Assembly: GCA_003153335.1 (NCBI GenBank)
Contig: PLYG01000337.1
Coordinates: 1 to 6,180, forward strand
Direction: 5' to 3'
From: Betaproteobacteria bacterium
GTDB lineage: Bacteria; Pseudomonadota; Gammaproteobacteria; Burkholderiales; Casimicrobiaceae
DNA: 6,180 nt
Shown: one piece after another, positions 1 to 6,180 of the stretch
Layout of the letters: every line of letters begins with the position of its first letter
Position numbering within the stretch: the first letter of the stretch is position 1
Program-made: the position numbers and the translations under genes
The notes under the pieces: model-generated
Database searches by the model: none
What the model saw: only the letters and a program-made list of their open reading frames with translations
Told to the model about the DNA's origin: nothing

Positions 1-2183
1 TGTGCGACCGGAGGATGATTGATCAATACCGGCTGGACGGTGATTGCCACGTTCGCGCTCGCGGTGCCGCCCCTGCCGTCGGCAATTGAATACGCAAAGC
101 TGTCTGCGCCGATGTAGCCGGACATGGGGGTATAACTCACCTTGTTGCCGGCGATGCTGGCGGCCCCGTGCGCCGGAGCGCCGACCGACGTGATGACCAG
201 CGCGTCGCCGTCCGGGTCGCTGTCATTGGCCAGAACGTTCAGACTGTTATTGGTCGAGTTCTGGTCCACCACATAAGTGTCATTCTGGGCGACGGGCGGG
301 TGGTTGGGCGGCCCCTGGACGGTAACCGAGACCGTGGCGCTTGCGGTGCCGCCCCTGCCGTCGGCGATCGAGTACGTGAAGTTGTCAGTTCCGCTGTATC
401 CGGAAGTTGCCGTGTAGCTCACCTTGCCGGCAGCGATAACCGCCGTGCCATGAGCGGGTGATCCGACACCAGTGATCGTCAGCGCGTCGCCATCGGGATC
501 GCTGTCGTTCGCCAGCACGTCGAATATATTGCCCGAGGAGTTGAAGGGCACCGTGAAGGCGTCGTTGACTGCGGCGGGTGGCCGGTTGATATAGCGCTTT
601 TCGCCCTGGGCGGTGGTGGTTGCCAGTTCGCGCTGGCGATAGACATCGACTGTCTGTTTGTGCGGCAGACTCTGCCGCAACGCACGGCGAACCCAGTTGG
701 GCTCTTTTTCGATAACTTCGCGGCGCCATTCCACGGCAGCGACGGGCGCGGGCGGCGCAACGGGGGCAGGTGCGACAGCCGCCGCCGGGGCTAGCGGCGC
801 GACGGCGGGCGCCGGTTCGGGCGGCAGCGTTATCTCTTCGACCTTGTCCTCGTAGGTGACGAACTCCAGATCCACGCGGCGGTTCTTATGCCGTTCGGCC
901 CTGGTGTTGGGGTACTTCGGGTTGGTCAGGCCACGGCCTTCAGCAAGAATGACGCCGGGCTGCAGACCGCCGTTGGCCACCAAGTAGTTCTTGACCGCAA
1001 CCGCACGCCGGTCGGACAAGCCAAGGTTATAGGCAGCCGACCCGATATTGCAGGTGTGGCCGGTCAGGCGCAGGTTGCCCACAAAGCCCGAGGTCTTGAT
1101 ACGGCCAATCGCCTCATCCAGCGCGGTTTTGGCCGCCGGTGTCAGCATGGACTTGTCGAATTCAAAAAAGGCATCGGCCGACATGGCGGCTGTGGTCTTG
1201 ACCAGCCGCTTTTCCTTGCGTGGAACCGGTGCCGCGGCCGACGCAGCAGCCGGTGTAACGGCGACAACGGGGACCTTGGGCGGCTCAGGCGGCTGGGGCG
1301 CCGGAGCGGTCGCGGGAACGTTCCCGGCCGACGCCTCGACCAACCGGTATTCCTTTACCGGCCGGAAGTTGGGGCCGCCAAACTCATAGCGAAGCATAGC
1401 CATGACCCGATTGTCCGAGGTACCGGATTCAAAACTTCCGGATTTTCGGTAATGTTCAACGTTCAGGGCAAGGCTGTACGGCGCGTTATAGAAGAATTTC
1501 TCGACACCCACCGAAACCGTGGTCTGGCGCGCGGAATCGCGGCCCCATTCATAATCAGCACCCAACGTCAGGCGGACCAGGGTCGGCTCATGAAAATGGC
1601 CGATTCGGGCGCCCACGCCATAATCGTAGGGGCGCTCGAAAATCCGGGTCCGAACCGATGTCGTGATGTCCTGCAGGAAGGGCTTGCCGTCATTGCCCTG
1701 GATGGTTTGTACCGTGGAAACCGTGCTATCGCCGATCTCGCGGCGCCCGGTGACGCTGGCGGAACCATACAAACCACCGAAAAAGCTGGCTTTTTCGAAA
1801 CCGCCACCGACCGTAACCTTGGCGTCGCCCTCGGTATTGCGATCCGCTGCGACAAAGAACTTGCGAACCGTGGGGTCGACCGGTCCCGTCGCCGGCTCGG
1901 GAAGCCAGTTGTAGCTGAACTTTAGTCCTCCGGCACTGCGGCTGATCCAGGCTTCGCCCAGGAGAGCGCTGGTTTCGCTTTCGGAAAACAACCGATACAG
2001 TTCTCCGCGCAGCCGGGTCTTGTCGTCATACCCCAGACCCACGCGCGTCGAGGCCCCGACGTAACCCGACTCACTTTTTTCAGCATCGGCGGGCACCGGG
2101 GCGGGCACTGGAGCCGTCTGGGCGGATACAAGCGACCCGCAAGCCATCAGCACCAAGGCAACGGAGGAATATTTCTTGTTCAT
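1..2183 (-). CDS. OmpA-family outer-membrane protein with beta-barrel, OmpA C-terminal domain and tandem Ig-like repeats (C-terminus beyond window)
   Basis: An open frame runs from ATG at 2183 to the left edge without a stop (727 residues visible). Residues 1-22 form an export signal. It could be cut by signal peptidase I after VSA (about residue 22), or it could be a lipoprotein signal, since LMAC places a Cys at residue 15. Residues about 40-270 are rich in alternating aromatic/glycine strands and end in RYEFGG (265-270), as expected of an outer-membrane barrel. A Pro/Ala linker follows. An OmpA/Pal-type peptidoglycan-binding domain spans about 335-442, with FFEFDKS from 339, GHTCNIGS around 378, LSDRRA at 389-394 and NRRVDLEF at 434-441. 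After a second Pro/Ala linker come a basic stretch (about 490-530) and Ig/cadherin-like repeats from 535. The start is supported by the signal sequence and by a GGGA Shine-Dalgarno-like site five bases upstream. The Asp usual in the GHTD motif is Cys378, while Arg393 is kept. Family assignment is firm. The barrel is inferred from composition, and the cellular role (envelope anchoring, adhesion) is unknown. Confidence 0.9.
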   Translation of the reverse strand, partial: MNKKYSSVALVLMACGSLVSAQTAPVPAPVPADAEKSESGYVGASTRVGLGYDDKTRLRGELYRLFSESETSALLGEAWISRSAGGLKFSYNWLPEPATGPVDPTVRKFFVAADRNTEGDAKVTVGGGFEKASFFGGLYGSASVTGRREIGDSTVSTVQTIQGNDGKPFLQDITTSVRTRIFERPYDYGVGARIGHFHEPTLVRLTLGADYEWGRDSARQTTVSVGVEKFFYNAPYSLALNVEHYRKSGSFESGTSDNRVMAMLRYEFGGPNFRPVKEYRLVEASAGNVPATAPAPQPPEPPKVPVVAVTPAAASAAAPVPRKEKRLVKTTAAMSADAFFEFDKSMLTPAAKTALDEAIGRIKTSGFVGNLRLTGHTCNIGSAAYNLGLSDRRAVAVKNYLVANGGLQPGVILAEGRGLTNPKYPNTRAERHKNRRVDLEFVTYEDKVEEITLPPEPAPAVAPLAPAAAVAPAPVAPPAPVAAVEWRREVIEKEPNWVRRALRQSLPHKQTVDVYRQRELATTTAQGEKRYINRPPAAVNDAFTVPFNSSGNIFDVLANDSDPDGDALTITGVGSPAHGTAVIAAGKVSYTATSGYSGTDNFTYSIADGRGGTASATVSVTVQGPPNHPPVAQNDTYVVDQNSTNNSLNVLANDSDPDGDALVITSVGAPAHGAASIAGNKVSYTPMSGYIGADSFAYSIADGRGGTASANVAITVQPVLINHPPVA
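15..581 (-). repeat. Two complete tandem Ig/cadherin-like repeats (94 and 95 residues), third begins at the edge
   Basis: Within the OmpA-family gene, repeat 1 covers 581-300 (residues 535-628) and repeat 2 covers 299-15 (residues 629-723). A third starts with PPVA at residues 724-727. Each opens with PPxAxND, carries LANDSDPDGDAL (an acidic, probably calcium-binding motif of cadherin-like/VCBS-type domains) and ends with SIADGRGGTAS plus a short beta-strand. The DNA is also similar: bases 55-83 and 337-365 differ at one position, offset by 282 bases. This suggests recent duplication or homogenisation. Such arrays are typical of long bacterial surface adhesins; the repeat total cannot be seen here. 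Confidence 0.92.
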
Positions 2184-2242
2184 TATCGTCCCGCAAGCAA
2201 TGCAGCAGTCGCGCTACAGCGCGCAATGTTTAATGCTAACAT
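2183..2242 (-). other. Possible 19-codon upstream ORF overlapping the OmpA-family start
   Basis: ATG at 2242 opens a frame reading MLALNIARCSATAALLAGR. Its TAA stop (2185-2183) shares its last base with the ATG of the OmpA-family gene (TAATG). Such an arrangement could couple translation of the main gene to a leader peptide. No Shine-Dalgarno sequence is visible ahead of this ATG, and a frame this short can arise by chance, so it is recorded as a candidate only. Confidence 0.2.
2210..2223 (-). repeat. Small perfect inverted repeat in the leader of the OmpA-family gene
   Basis: CGCGCT and AGCGCG flank two bases, giving a GC-rich hairpin (five pairs with a TGTA loop, or up to six on DNA) located 27-40 bases ahead of the start codon. 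It is not followed by a T-run, so it is not a typical intrinsic terminator. It could affect leader RNA folding or stability, or be chance in GC-rich DNA. Confidence 0.35.
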
Positions 2243-2301
2243 GCGGATGCTTAGAACAAGCTTGAGACGAGCGGGTTAACGCACTGAAATTGAAGGACTG
2301 T

Positions 2302-2331
2302 TGTATATGCGGTGCCTAGCCAGTCAATCAA
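2302..2331 (-). promoter_or_regulatory. Candidate sigma70-type promoter for the OmpA-family gene
   Basis: On the minus strand TTGATT (2331-2326) is followed after 18 bases by TATACA (2307-2302), each four of six matches to consensus. Transcription would begin near 2295 and leave a leader of about 110 bases. The site lies immediately after the prmB stop codon, and no terminator is visible between the two genes, so read-through from the upstream operon is also possible. Confidence 0.4.
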
Positions 2332-2338
2332 GGTCCGC

Positions 2339-3238
2339 TCAGACCGGCAGATCTTCGCGCCGAAGCAGGAAAACCTTGCCCTCGCTCGATGGCGTCACCA
2401 GCCAGGTGAACGGCAAATCCGGAAACACAGCCTCAACCAGTTCCCGATTGTGACCGGCTTCGACGATGAGAATCCCGCCGACATTCAGATAAGCGCGGGA
2501 ACCGCTGATAATCTGGCGTATCGCCTCCAGTCCATCTTCGCCCGCCGCCAGCGCGATCTCCGGCTCGTGCCGGTACTCGGTCGGCAGCGCCGCCATCGCC
2601 GCGTGCGTGACATACGGCGGGTTGCTGATGATCAGGTCGTAGGTCTTGTCCTCGGAATGGACATTGCGGAAGAGGTCGGACCGGACCAGGTTGATCCTGT
2701 CCTGCAAGCCATACTCGGCCACATTGCGCTGGGCGACGGCCAGCGCGTCGGCTGAAATATCGACCGCGTCGAGGTCCGCGTTCAGGAACGCATCGGCCGC
2801 AAGGATGGCGAGGCAGCCCGAGCCCGTGCACAGGTCGAGCACGGTGGAAATCCGATCCGGATCCGCGACCCAGGGGGACAGCCGTTCCTGCAGCAATTCC
2901 GCGATAAACGAGCGCGGGATGACAACCCGCTCATCGACATAAAACTTGAAGTTGCCCAGCCACGCCTGATGCGTCAGGTAGGGCACCGGCACATGGTCCA
3001 CCGCCCGGCGTTCGATCGCCTGATGCAGGGCGGCCCGTTCGGTTCCCGTGAGCTTGGCGTCCAGGAAGGGGTCGAGCTGATCGAGCGGTAGATGCAAGGT
3101 GGCCAGCAGCAGAAACACCGCCTCGTCGTAGGCGTTGTCGGTTCCGTGGCCATAATTCAGCCCGGCGGCCTGAAAGCTGCTGACGGCGTAGCGGAGCCAG
3201 TCGCGGATGGTCTCAAGTTCTGTGGGAAACGTCGTCAT
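2339..3238 (-). CDS. prmB: PrmB, ribosomal protein L3 N5-glutamine methyltransferase
   Basis: This is a 299-residue SAM-dependent methyltransferase of the HemK/PrmA/PrmB class. PrmB transfers a methyl group to a glutamine side chain of 50S protein L3 in the cytoplasm and helps large-subunit assembly. A helical N-terminal substrate-recognition region (about 1-100) leads to the PrmB-type stretch PVPYLTHQAWLGNFKFYVDE (84-103) and VIPRSF (106-111). The Rossmann core carries SAM motif I, LDLCTGSGCLAI (134-145), the acidic VDIS (169-172) and the catalytic NPPY (206-209) that holds the target glutamine. Length agrees with the family (about 300-310). The ATG at 3238 is chosen because MTTFPTELETIRDW begins the conserved N-terminal helix and lies just 14 bases after the dapE stop. 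No good Shine-Dalgarno site precedes it, so it may rely on translation from dapE. PrmC is the main alternative, but the PYLTHQAWF-like stretch, the long N-terminus and the dapE neighbour favour PrmB. Confidence 0.93.
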   Translation of the reverse strand: MTTFPTELETIRDWLRYAVSSFQAAGLNYGHGTDNAYDEAVFLLLATLHLPLDQLDPFLDAKLTGTERAALHQAIERRAVDHVPVPYLTHQAWLGNFKFYVDERVVIPRSFIAELLQERLSPWVADPDRISTVLDLCTGSGCLAILAADAFLNADLDAVDISADALAVAQRNVAEYGLQDRINLVRSDLFRNVHSEDKTYDLIISNPPYVTHAAMAALPTEYRHEPEIALAAGEDGLEAIRQIISGSRAYLNVGGILIVEAGHNRELVEAVFPDLPFTWLVTPSSEGKVFLLRREDLPV

Positions 3239-3252
3239 GGCGAATGAGATGG

Positions 3253-4389
3253 CTAGCCGGCAGGCAACAGCCGGTTCAATAGTTCCCCGTAAATGCGGGA
3301 GAGCGGATCCAGATCGGCCACGGCGACCCGCTCGTTCAACTTGTGGATCGTCGCGTTGACGGGCCCAAATTCCACTACCTGATCGCAAATGCCGGCGAGG
3401 AAGCGGCCGTCGGAGGTTCCGCCGGTGCAGGAAATTTCGGGCGTCAGCCCGGTGACGGTCTGGATGGCGGCGATCGCCGCGTCGACGAGTCCGCCCCGCG
3501 GCGTCAGGAACGGTTGCCCGGAGCCAGTCCAATCCAGGATGTAATCGAGATGGTGTTTTTTCAGGATGTCCTCGAACCGCGCCTTGATTGCGGCCTGCGT
3601 ATGGACCGTCGAATGGCGGAAATTGAACATGATCTCCAATGTACCAGGAATGATGTTGGTCGCCCCTGTTCCGGCATGTATATTAGATATCTGCCAGGTT
3701 GTAGGCGGGAAGTATTCGTTGCCTTCGTCCCAGATCGTGGATGCCAACTCCGCGATCGCCGGCACCGCAAGATGGATCGGATTGCGGCCCAGATGCGGAT
3801 ACGCGATATGCGCCTGCAGGCCCAGGACGGTGAGTTTGCCTGAGAGGCTGCCGCGGCGCCCGTTCTTGACCATGTCGCCTAGACATTCGACCGAAGTTGG
3901 CTCGCCCACAATGCAAAAGTCGAAGCGCTCGCCCCGTTCCGCCAGCATTTCCACCACCTTGGCCGTTCCGTCCGTCGCCGGACCCTCTTCGTCCGAGGTG
4001 AGAAGGAGAGCGATAGAGCCTGGATGATCCGGATTCCGCGCGACGTACGACTCGACCGCTGTCACGAACGCGGCAATGGACGTCTTCATGTCCGCCGCGC
4101 CGCGGCCATACAAAAAGCCATCCCGAATGCCGGGGGCGAACGGGTCGGAATCCCAGCCGGACAGCGGACCCGTCGGGACTACATCGGTGTGGCCGGCAAA
4201 GCACACGACAGGAGGTGCGGCGCCGCGCCGCGCCCAAAGATTGGTCACTTCCCCGCTTTGGAGCGTCGAGCAGGCGAAACCCACCTTTCCCAGCCGATCC
4301 TGCACCAACTTCTGGCAGCCGGCGTCTTCGGGGGTGAGGGAACGCCGGGCAATGAGAGCCTGGGTCAGTTCAAGGGTCGGGGAGTCCAT
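3253..4389 (-). CDS. dapE: DapE, succinyl-diaminopimelate desuccinylase
   Basis: DapE hydrolyses N-succinyl-LL-2,6-diaminopimelate to LL-diaminopimelate and succinate in the succinylase route to lysine and peptidoglycan diaminopimelate. The 378-residue protein is a full-length M20-family di-zinc enzyme. Visible metal and catalytic residues are His67 (AGHTD), Asp100 (GRGAADMK), Glu134 and Glu135 (TSDEEG), Glu163 (GEPTS) and His349 (NATIHKLNE). This is the numbering known for the Haemophilus influenzae enzyme. The dimerisation-domain His194 (LQAHIAYPH) and substrate-binding TGGTSDGRF (322-330) are also present. Residue 193 is Ala where the family usually has Gly (QGH), a conservative change. 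ATG at 4389 gives the family N-terminus; its A is also the last base of the upstream gene's TGA, which implies translational coupling. A weak purine stretch (GGCAAG) precedes it inside the upstream gene. Confidence 0.97.
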   Translation of the reverse strand: MDSPTLELTQALIARRSLTPEDAGCQKLVQDRLGKVGFACSTLQSGEVTNLWARRGAAPPVVCFAGHTDVVPTGPLSGWDSDPFAPGIRDGFLYGRGAADMKTSIAAFVTAVESYVARNPDHPGSIALLLTSDEEGPATDGTAKVVEMLAERGERFDFCIVGEPTSVECLGDMVKNGRRGSLSGKLTVLGLQAHIAYPHLGRNPIHLAVPAIAELASTIWDEGNEYFPPTTWQISNIHAGTGATNIIPGTLEIMFNFRHSTVHTQAAIKARFEDILKKHHLDYILDWTGSGQPFLTPRGGLVDAAIAAIQTVTGLTPEISCTGGTSDGRFLAGICDQVVEFGPVNATIHKLNERVAVADLDPLSRIYGELLNRLLPAG

Positions 4390-5558
4390 CAGGACTTGCC
4401 ACGCGCCAACTCGCTGTTGAGCTGGAACTGGCTGAATTGAACCGGAGGCGCCTGGAGTTGAGCAGCTTTGGACAAACCGCTGCCGTCGTCCTTCCGCTGC
4501 TCGGTGTGTTGGTTGATCAGCCACGACAGGTTGGTCGGAGAGTCGGCACTCTGCAACGCCTCTTCGTAGGAAATAACGTCATCCAGATACAGACGGCAAA
4601 GGGCTTGCTCGAACGTCTGCGAGCCGGGGTACAGGCTTTGCTGCATCGCTTCCGCAAGCTTGTCCAGGTCGCCGGCCTTGATGAGTTCGGAGACGTGGGT
4701 CGAATTCATCATGATTTCCACGGCCGGTTGCAGCTTGCCCTGCTTGCTGCGAACCAGGCGTTGGGAAACGATAGCGCGCAGGCTGACCGCAAGATCGGAA
4801 AGCAGGCCAGGCCGGGCGTCGTAAGGATACATGTTGATGATCCGCGCCAGCGCATGGTAGCTGTTGTTGGCATGCAGGGTAGTCATGCAAAGATGGCCGG
4901 TCAGGGCGTGGATCAGAACGTGCTGCATGGTCTCCCGGTCGCGGACTTCCCCTATCATCAGCACGTCAGGCGCCGCCCGCAAGCCGTTGGTCAGGGCGTT
5001 GTGGTAGCTCTGCGTGTCCTCGCCGATTTCGCGCTGATTCACGATACTCTTGCGGTGGCGGAACAAATATTCGATGGGATCTTCGACAGTCAGTATGTGA
5101 CCCGCCAGGTGACCGCTCCGGTAATCGAGCATGGCCGCCATCGTGGTCGATTTGCCCGATCCCGTAGAGCCAACGATCAGGATCAGCCCACGCTTGGCTG
5201 TAATCATGTCCAGCAGTGCCGGGGGCAGGTTCAGGGTCTCGAACTGGGGGATCTCCCCCCGTATGTACCGGATCACCATCGAAATGCTGCCCCGCTGGCG
5301 CATGATGTTGATGCGGAAATTGCCCAGCTTGTGGTCTACGTGGGCGAGGTTCATTTCGTGCGTCTGTTCAAAACGCTCAGTCTGCGCCTGGTTCATCAAC
5401 TCATAGGCAATCCGGTGCACCGTCTCGGATTCCATGGACTGCGTATTGATCGGCATCGCCACCCCATCGATCTTGATGTTGATCGGGGCGCCGCAGGAAA
5501 TGAACAGGTCGGACGCCTGTTTCTCCTCCATCAGTTGGAACAGCCGGTCCAGGTACAT
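4389..5558 (-). CDS. pilU: PilU-like type IV pilus retraction ATPase (PilT/PilU family)
   Basis: This is a 389-residue cytoplasmic hexameric ATPase of the PilT/PilU family, which drives pilus depolymerisation at the inner-membrane base. The N-terminal PAS-like domain starts with MYLDRLFQLMEEKQASDLFI. The ATPase core has Walker A GSTGSGKST (130-138), the Asp box ILTVEDPIEY (155-164), Walker B DVLMIGEVRD (198-207, catalytic Glu204) and the His box GHLCMTTLHA (221-230). All needed residues are present, so the enzyme should be active. The stretch where PilT has AIRNLI reads HVSELI (288-293) after PAVEIMMN. The protein is also longer than PilT (about 345 residues), and both points favour PilU. The C-terminal 40 residues are polar and Gln-rich, probably disordered. 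ATG at 5558 is preferred to the in-frame ATG at 5663 because it begins the family N-terminus and lies about 30 bases after a promoter-like site. No clear Shine-Dalgarno sequence is visible. It is first gene of the operon with dapE and prmB. Canonical pilT/pilU copies may exist elsewhere. Confidence 0.9.
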   Translation of the reverse strand: MYLDRLFQLMEEKQASDLFISCGAPINIKIDGVAMPINTQSMESETVHRIAYELMNQAQTERFEQTHEMNLAHVDHKLGNFRINIMRQRGSISMVIRYIRGEIPQFETLNLPPALLDMITAKRGLILIVGSTGSGKSTTMAAMLDYRSGHLAGHILTVEDPIEYLFRHRKSIVNQREIGEDTQSYHNALTNGLRAAPDVLMIGEVRDRETMQHVLIHALTGHLCMTTLHANNSYHALARIINMYPYDARPGLLSDLAVSLRAIVSQRLVRSKQGKLQPAVEIMMNSTHVSELIKAGDLDKLAEAMQQSLYPGSQTFEQALCRLYLDDVISYEEALQSADSPTNLSWLINQHTEQRKDDGSGLSKAAQLQAPPVQFSQFQLNSELARGKS

Positions 5559-5595
5559 GAGATAATTCGCTTTGGGAACGTGGTGTCTTGCGACT

Positions 5596-5624
5596 AGGAT
5601 AACGAGGCCGGCGCAAACTAACAA
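5596..5624 (-). promoter_or_regulatory. Candidate sigma70-type promoter for the pilU-dapE-prmB operon
   Basis: On the minus strand TTGTTA (5624-5619) is separated by exactly 17 bases from TATCCT (5601-5596), each four of six matches to consensus. Transcription would begin near 5589, about 30 bases before the chosen pilU start. Its position is independent support for that start and against the longer reading frame. No operator or activator site is recognisable. Confidence 0.45.
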
Positions 5625-5699
5625 CTGGGTTAGCGGCAATGTTGGGACGTCATCGCCGGCCACAACGCACTATACAACACGATTTCGGACTATTTGATC

Positions 5700-6180
5700 A
5701 TGCTTGGCATTATCGGCGGCAGCGGACTGACCAAGTTGCCCAATCTTGCGATCACCCGCAGGCAGGTCGTGCGGACGCCTTATGGCGATCCGTCTTCGGC
5801 GCTGATATTCGGCACGGTCGCCGGACGCGAAGTGATTTTTCTGGCACGGCACGGCCAGGGCCATACCATTCCCCCGCACCGCGTGAATTACCGCGCGAAC
5901 CTCTGGGCGATGCAAGCCGAGGGCGTCACCGAGATCGCCGCGATATTCTCGGTCGGCGGGATCAGCGAGGCGCTCGGCCCCGGCGTCATTATCGTGCCTG
6001 ACCAGCTGATCGACTACACCCATGGCCGCGCCCACACGTATTTCGACGGGTACGACCTCAATGTGGTCCATGTTGATTTCACCCGGCCGTATACCGAGTC
6101 GATCAGGCTGGGCTTGCTGGCAGCGGCGGGGCAGGTGGGAATTCCGGCGGTCGATGGCGGCGTCTATGGGGTGGTCAATG
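5700..6180 (+). CDS. mtnP: S-methyl-5'-thioinosine (or thioadenosine) phosphorylase, C-terminus beyond window
   Basis: The first 160 residues of a purine-nucleoside phosphorylase family 2 enzyme, which is about 245-290 residues long, so roughly 60% is visible. These enzymes cleave 5'-methylthio-nucleosides with phosphate to methylthioribose-1-phosphate and a base, recycling the methylthioadenosine by-product of polyamine synthesis. Visible parts are the phosphate-binding IIGGSGL (4-10), ARHG (49-52), PPHRVNYRANLWAM (58-71) and DQLIDYTHGRAHTYFDG (101-117). PPHxVNYRANLW and the VGGI stretch (85-88) resemble the methylthioinosine-specific enzyme characterised in Pseudomonas aeruginosa (PA3004), where human-type MTAP has PSxVxYRANI and a CGS loop. 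I therefore favour methylthioinosine as substrate. The usual N-A-[AV]-G-G signature reads FSVGG here. ATG at 5700 begins the conserved IIGG strand; no strong Shine-Dalgarno site precedes it, and TTG at 5694 is an in-frame alternative. The gene is divergent from the pilU operon. Confidence 0.9.
   Translation, partial: MLGIIGGSGLTKLPNLAITRRQVVRTPYGDPSSALIFGTVAGREVIFLARHGQGHTIPPHRVNYRANLWAMQAEGVTEIAAIFSVGGISEALGPGVIIVPDQLIDYTHGRAHTYFDGYDLNVVHVDFTRPYTESIRLGLLAAAGQVGIPAVDGGVYGVVN

Noticed and set aside
15..581. Repeats considered as a CRISPR or other noncoding array
   Set aside because: The period is 282-285 bases, in frame, and encodes complete Ig-like domains; there are no short repeats with unique spacers.
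888..1925. 345-residue open frame on the plus strand
   Set aside because: It is antisense to the barrel and OmpA domain of the envelope protein; its sequence is low-complexity Arg/Gly/Ala with no start signal and no family resemblance.
2184..2338. Intrinsic terminator after prmB
   Set aside because: The only hairpin (2210-2223) lacks a following T-run and is far from the prmB stop, so no terminator is called.
3239..3532. 98-residue N-terminal extension of prmB
   Set aside because: It overlaps the end of dapE in another frame, is Arg-rich shadow sequence, and PrmB is about 300 residues without it.
4390..4524. 45-residue N-terminal extension of dapE
   Set aside because: It overlaps the C-terminus of the pilU-like gene. 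Starting at 4389 puts all the zinc ligands at the numbering known for DapE.
4437..5597. 386-residue open frame on the plus strand
   Set aside because: It lies wholly antisense to the pilU-like gene, whose every ATPase motif is intact. Its product has no recognisable domain and has the Arg/His/Gln/Val-rich composition of an antisense shadow in GC-rich DNA.
5559..5663. 35-residue N-terminal extension of the pilU-like gene from ATG at 5663, with a hydrophobic LLVCAGLVILV stretch
   Set aside because: PilT/PilU proteins begin near MYLDRLF and are cytoplasmic. The extension overlaps the candidate promoter, and the 'membrane' stretch is the translation of that promoter region.
5671..5676. TATACA on the plus strand as a -10 element for the phosphorylase gene
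   Set aside because: No acceptable -35 hexamer lies 16-18 bases upstream (the nearest TTGGGA is 23 bases away).

Overview
This window looks like ordinary chromosome from a GC-rich Gram-negative bacterium, most likely a betaproteobacterium of the Burkholderiales, possibly Oxalobacteraceae. The placement is an inference. It rests on a type IV pilus retraction ATPase gene sitting directly ahead of dapE and prmB, a methylthioinosine-phosphorylase-type enzyme, and an OmpA-family outer-membrane protein, all in sequence of about 60% GC by eye.

Layout, left to right. Positions 1-2183 (minus strand) hold the first 727 residues of a large outer-envelope protein whose gene runs off the left edge. It has an export signal, a predicted outer-membrane beta-barrel, a Pro/Ala linker, an OmpA-type peptidoglycan-binding domain, a second Pro/Ala linker and then tandem bacterial Ig/cadherin-like repeats of 94-95 residues. 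Positions 2184-2338 are its leader and probable promoter, with a small hairpin and a possible 19-codon upstream ORF. Positions 2339-5558 (minus strand) form a compact operon read in the order pilU-like ATPase, dapE, prmB. The pilU stop and dapE start share one base, and only 14 bases separate dapE from prmB. A sigma70-like promoter sits just upstream of the pilU-like gene. Positions 5559-5699 are a divergent intergenic region. Positions 5700-6180 (plus strand) hold the first 160 residues of a nucleoside phosphorylase that continues past the right edge.

Functionally the operon joins three unrelated jobs: pilus retraction, diaminopimelate/lysine synthesis (also the source of the peptidoglycan cross-linking residue) and methylation of ribosomal protein L3. 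The nearby OmpA-type domain would be expected to bind diaminopimelate in peptidoglycan. However, the Asp that normally contacts it is a Cys here, and Ig repeats follow the domain on its C-terminal side. These two features of the envelope protein are the most unusual things in the window. I see no mobile element, CRISPR array, RNA gene, defence system or biosynthetic cluster. The four main ORFs are all intact within the window, apart from truncation by its edges.
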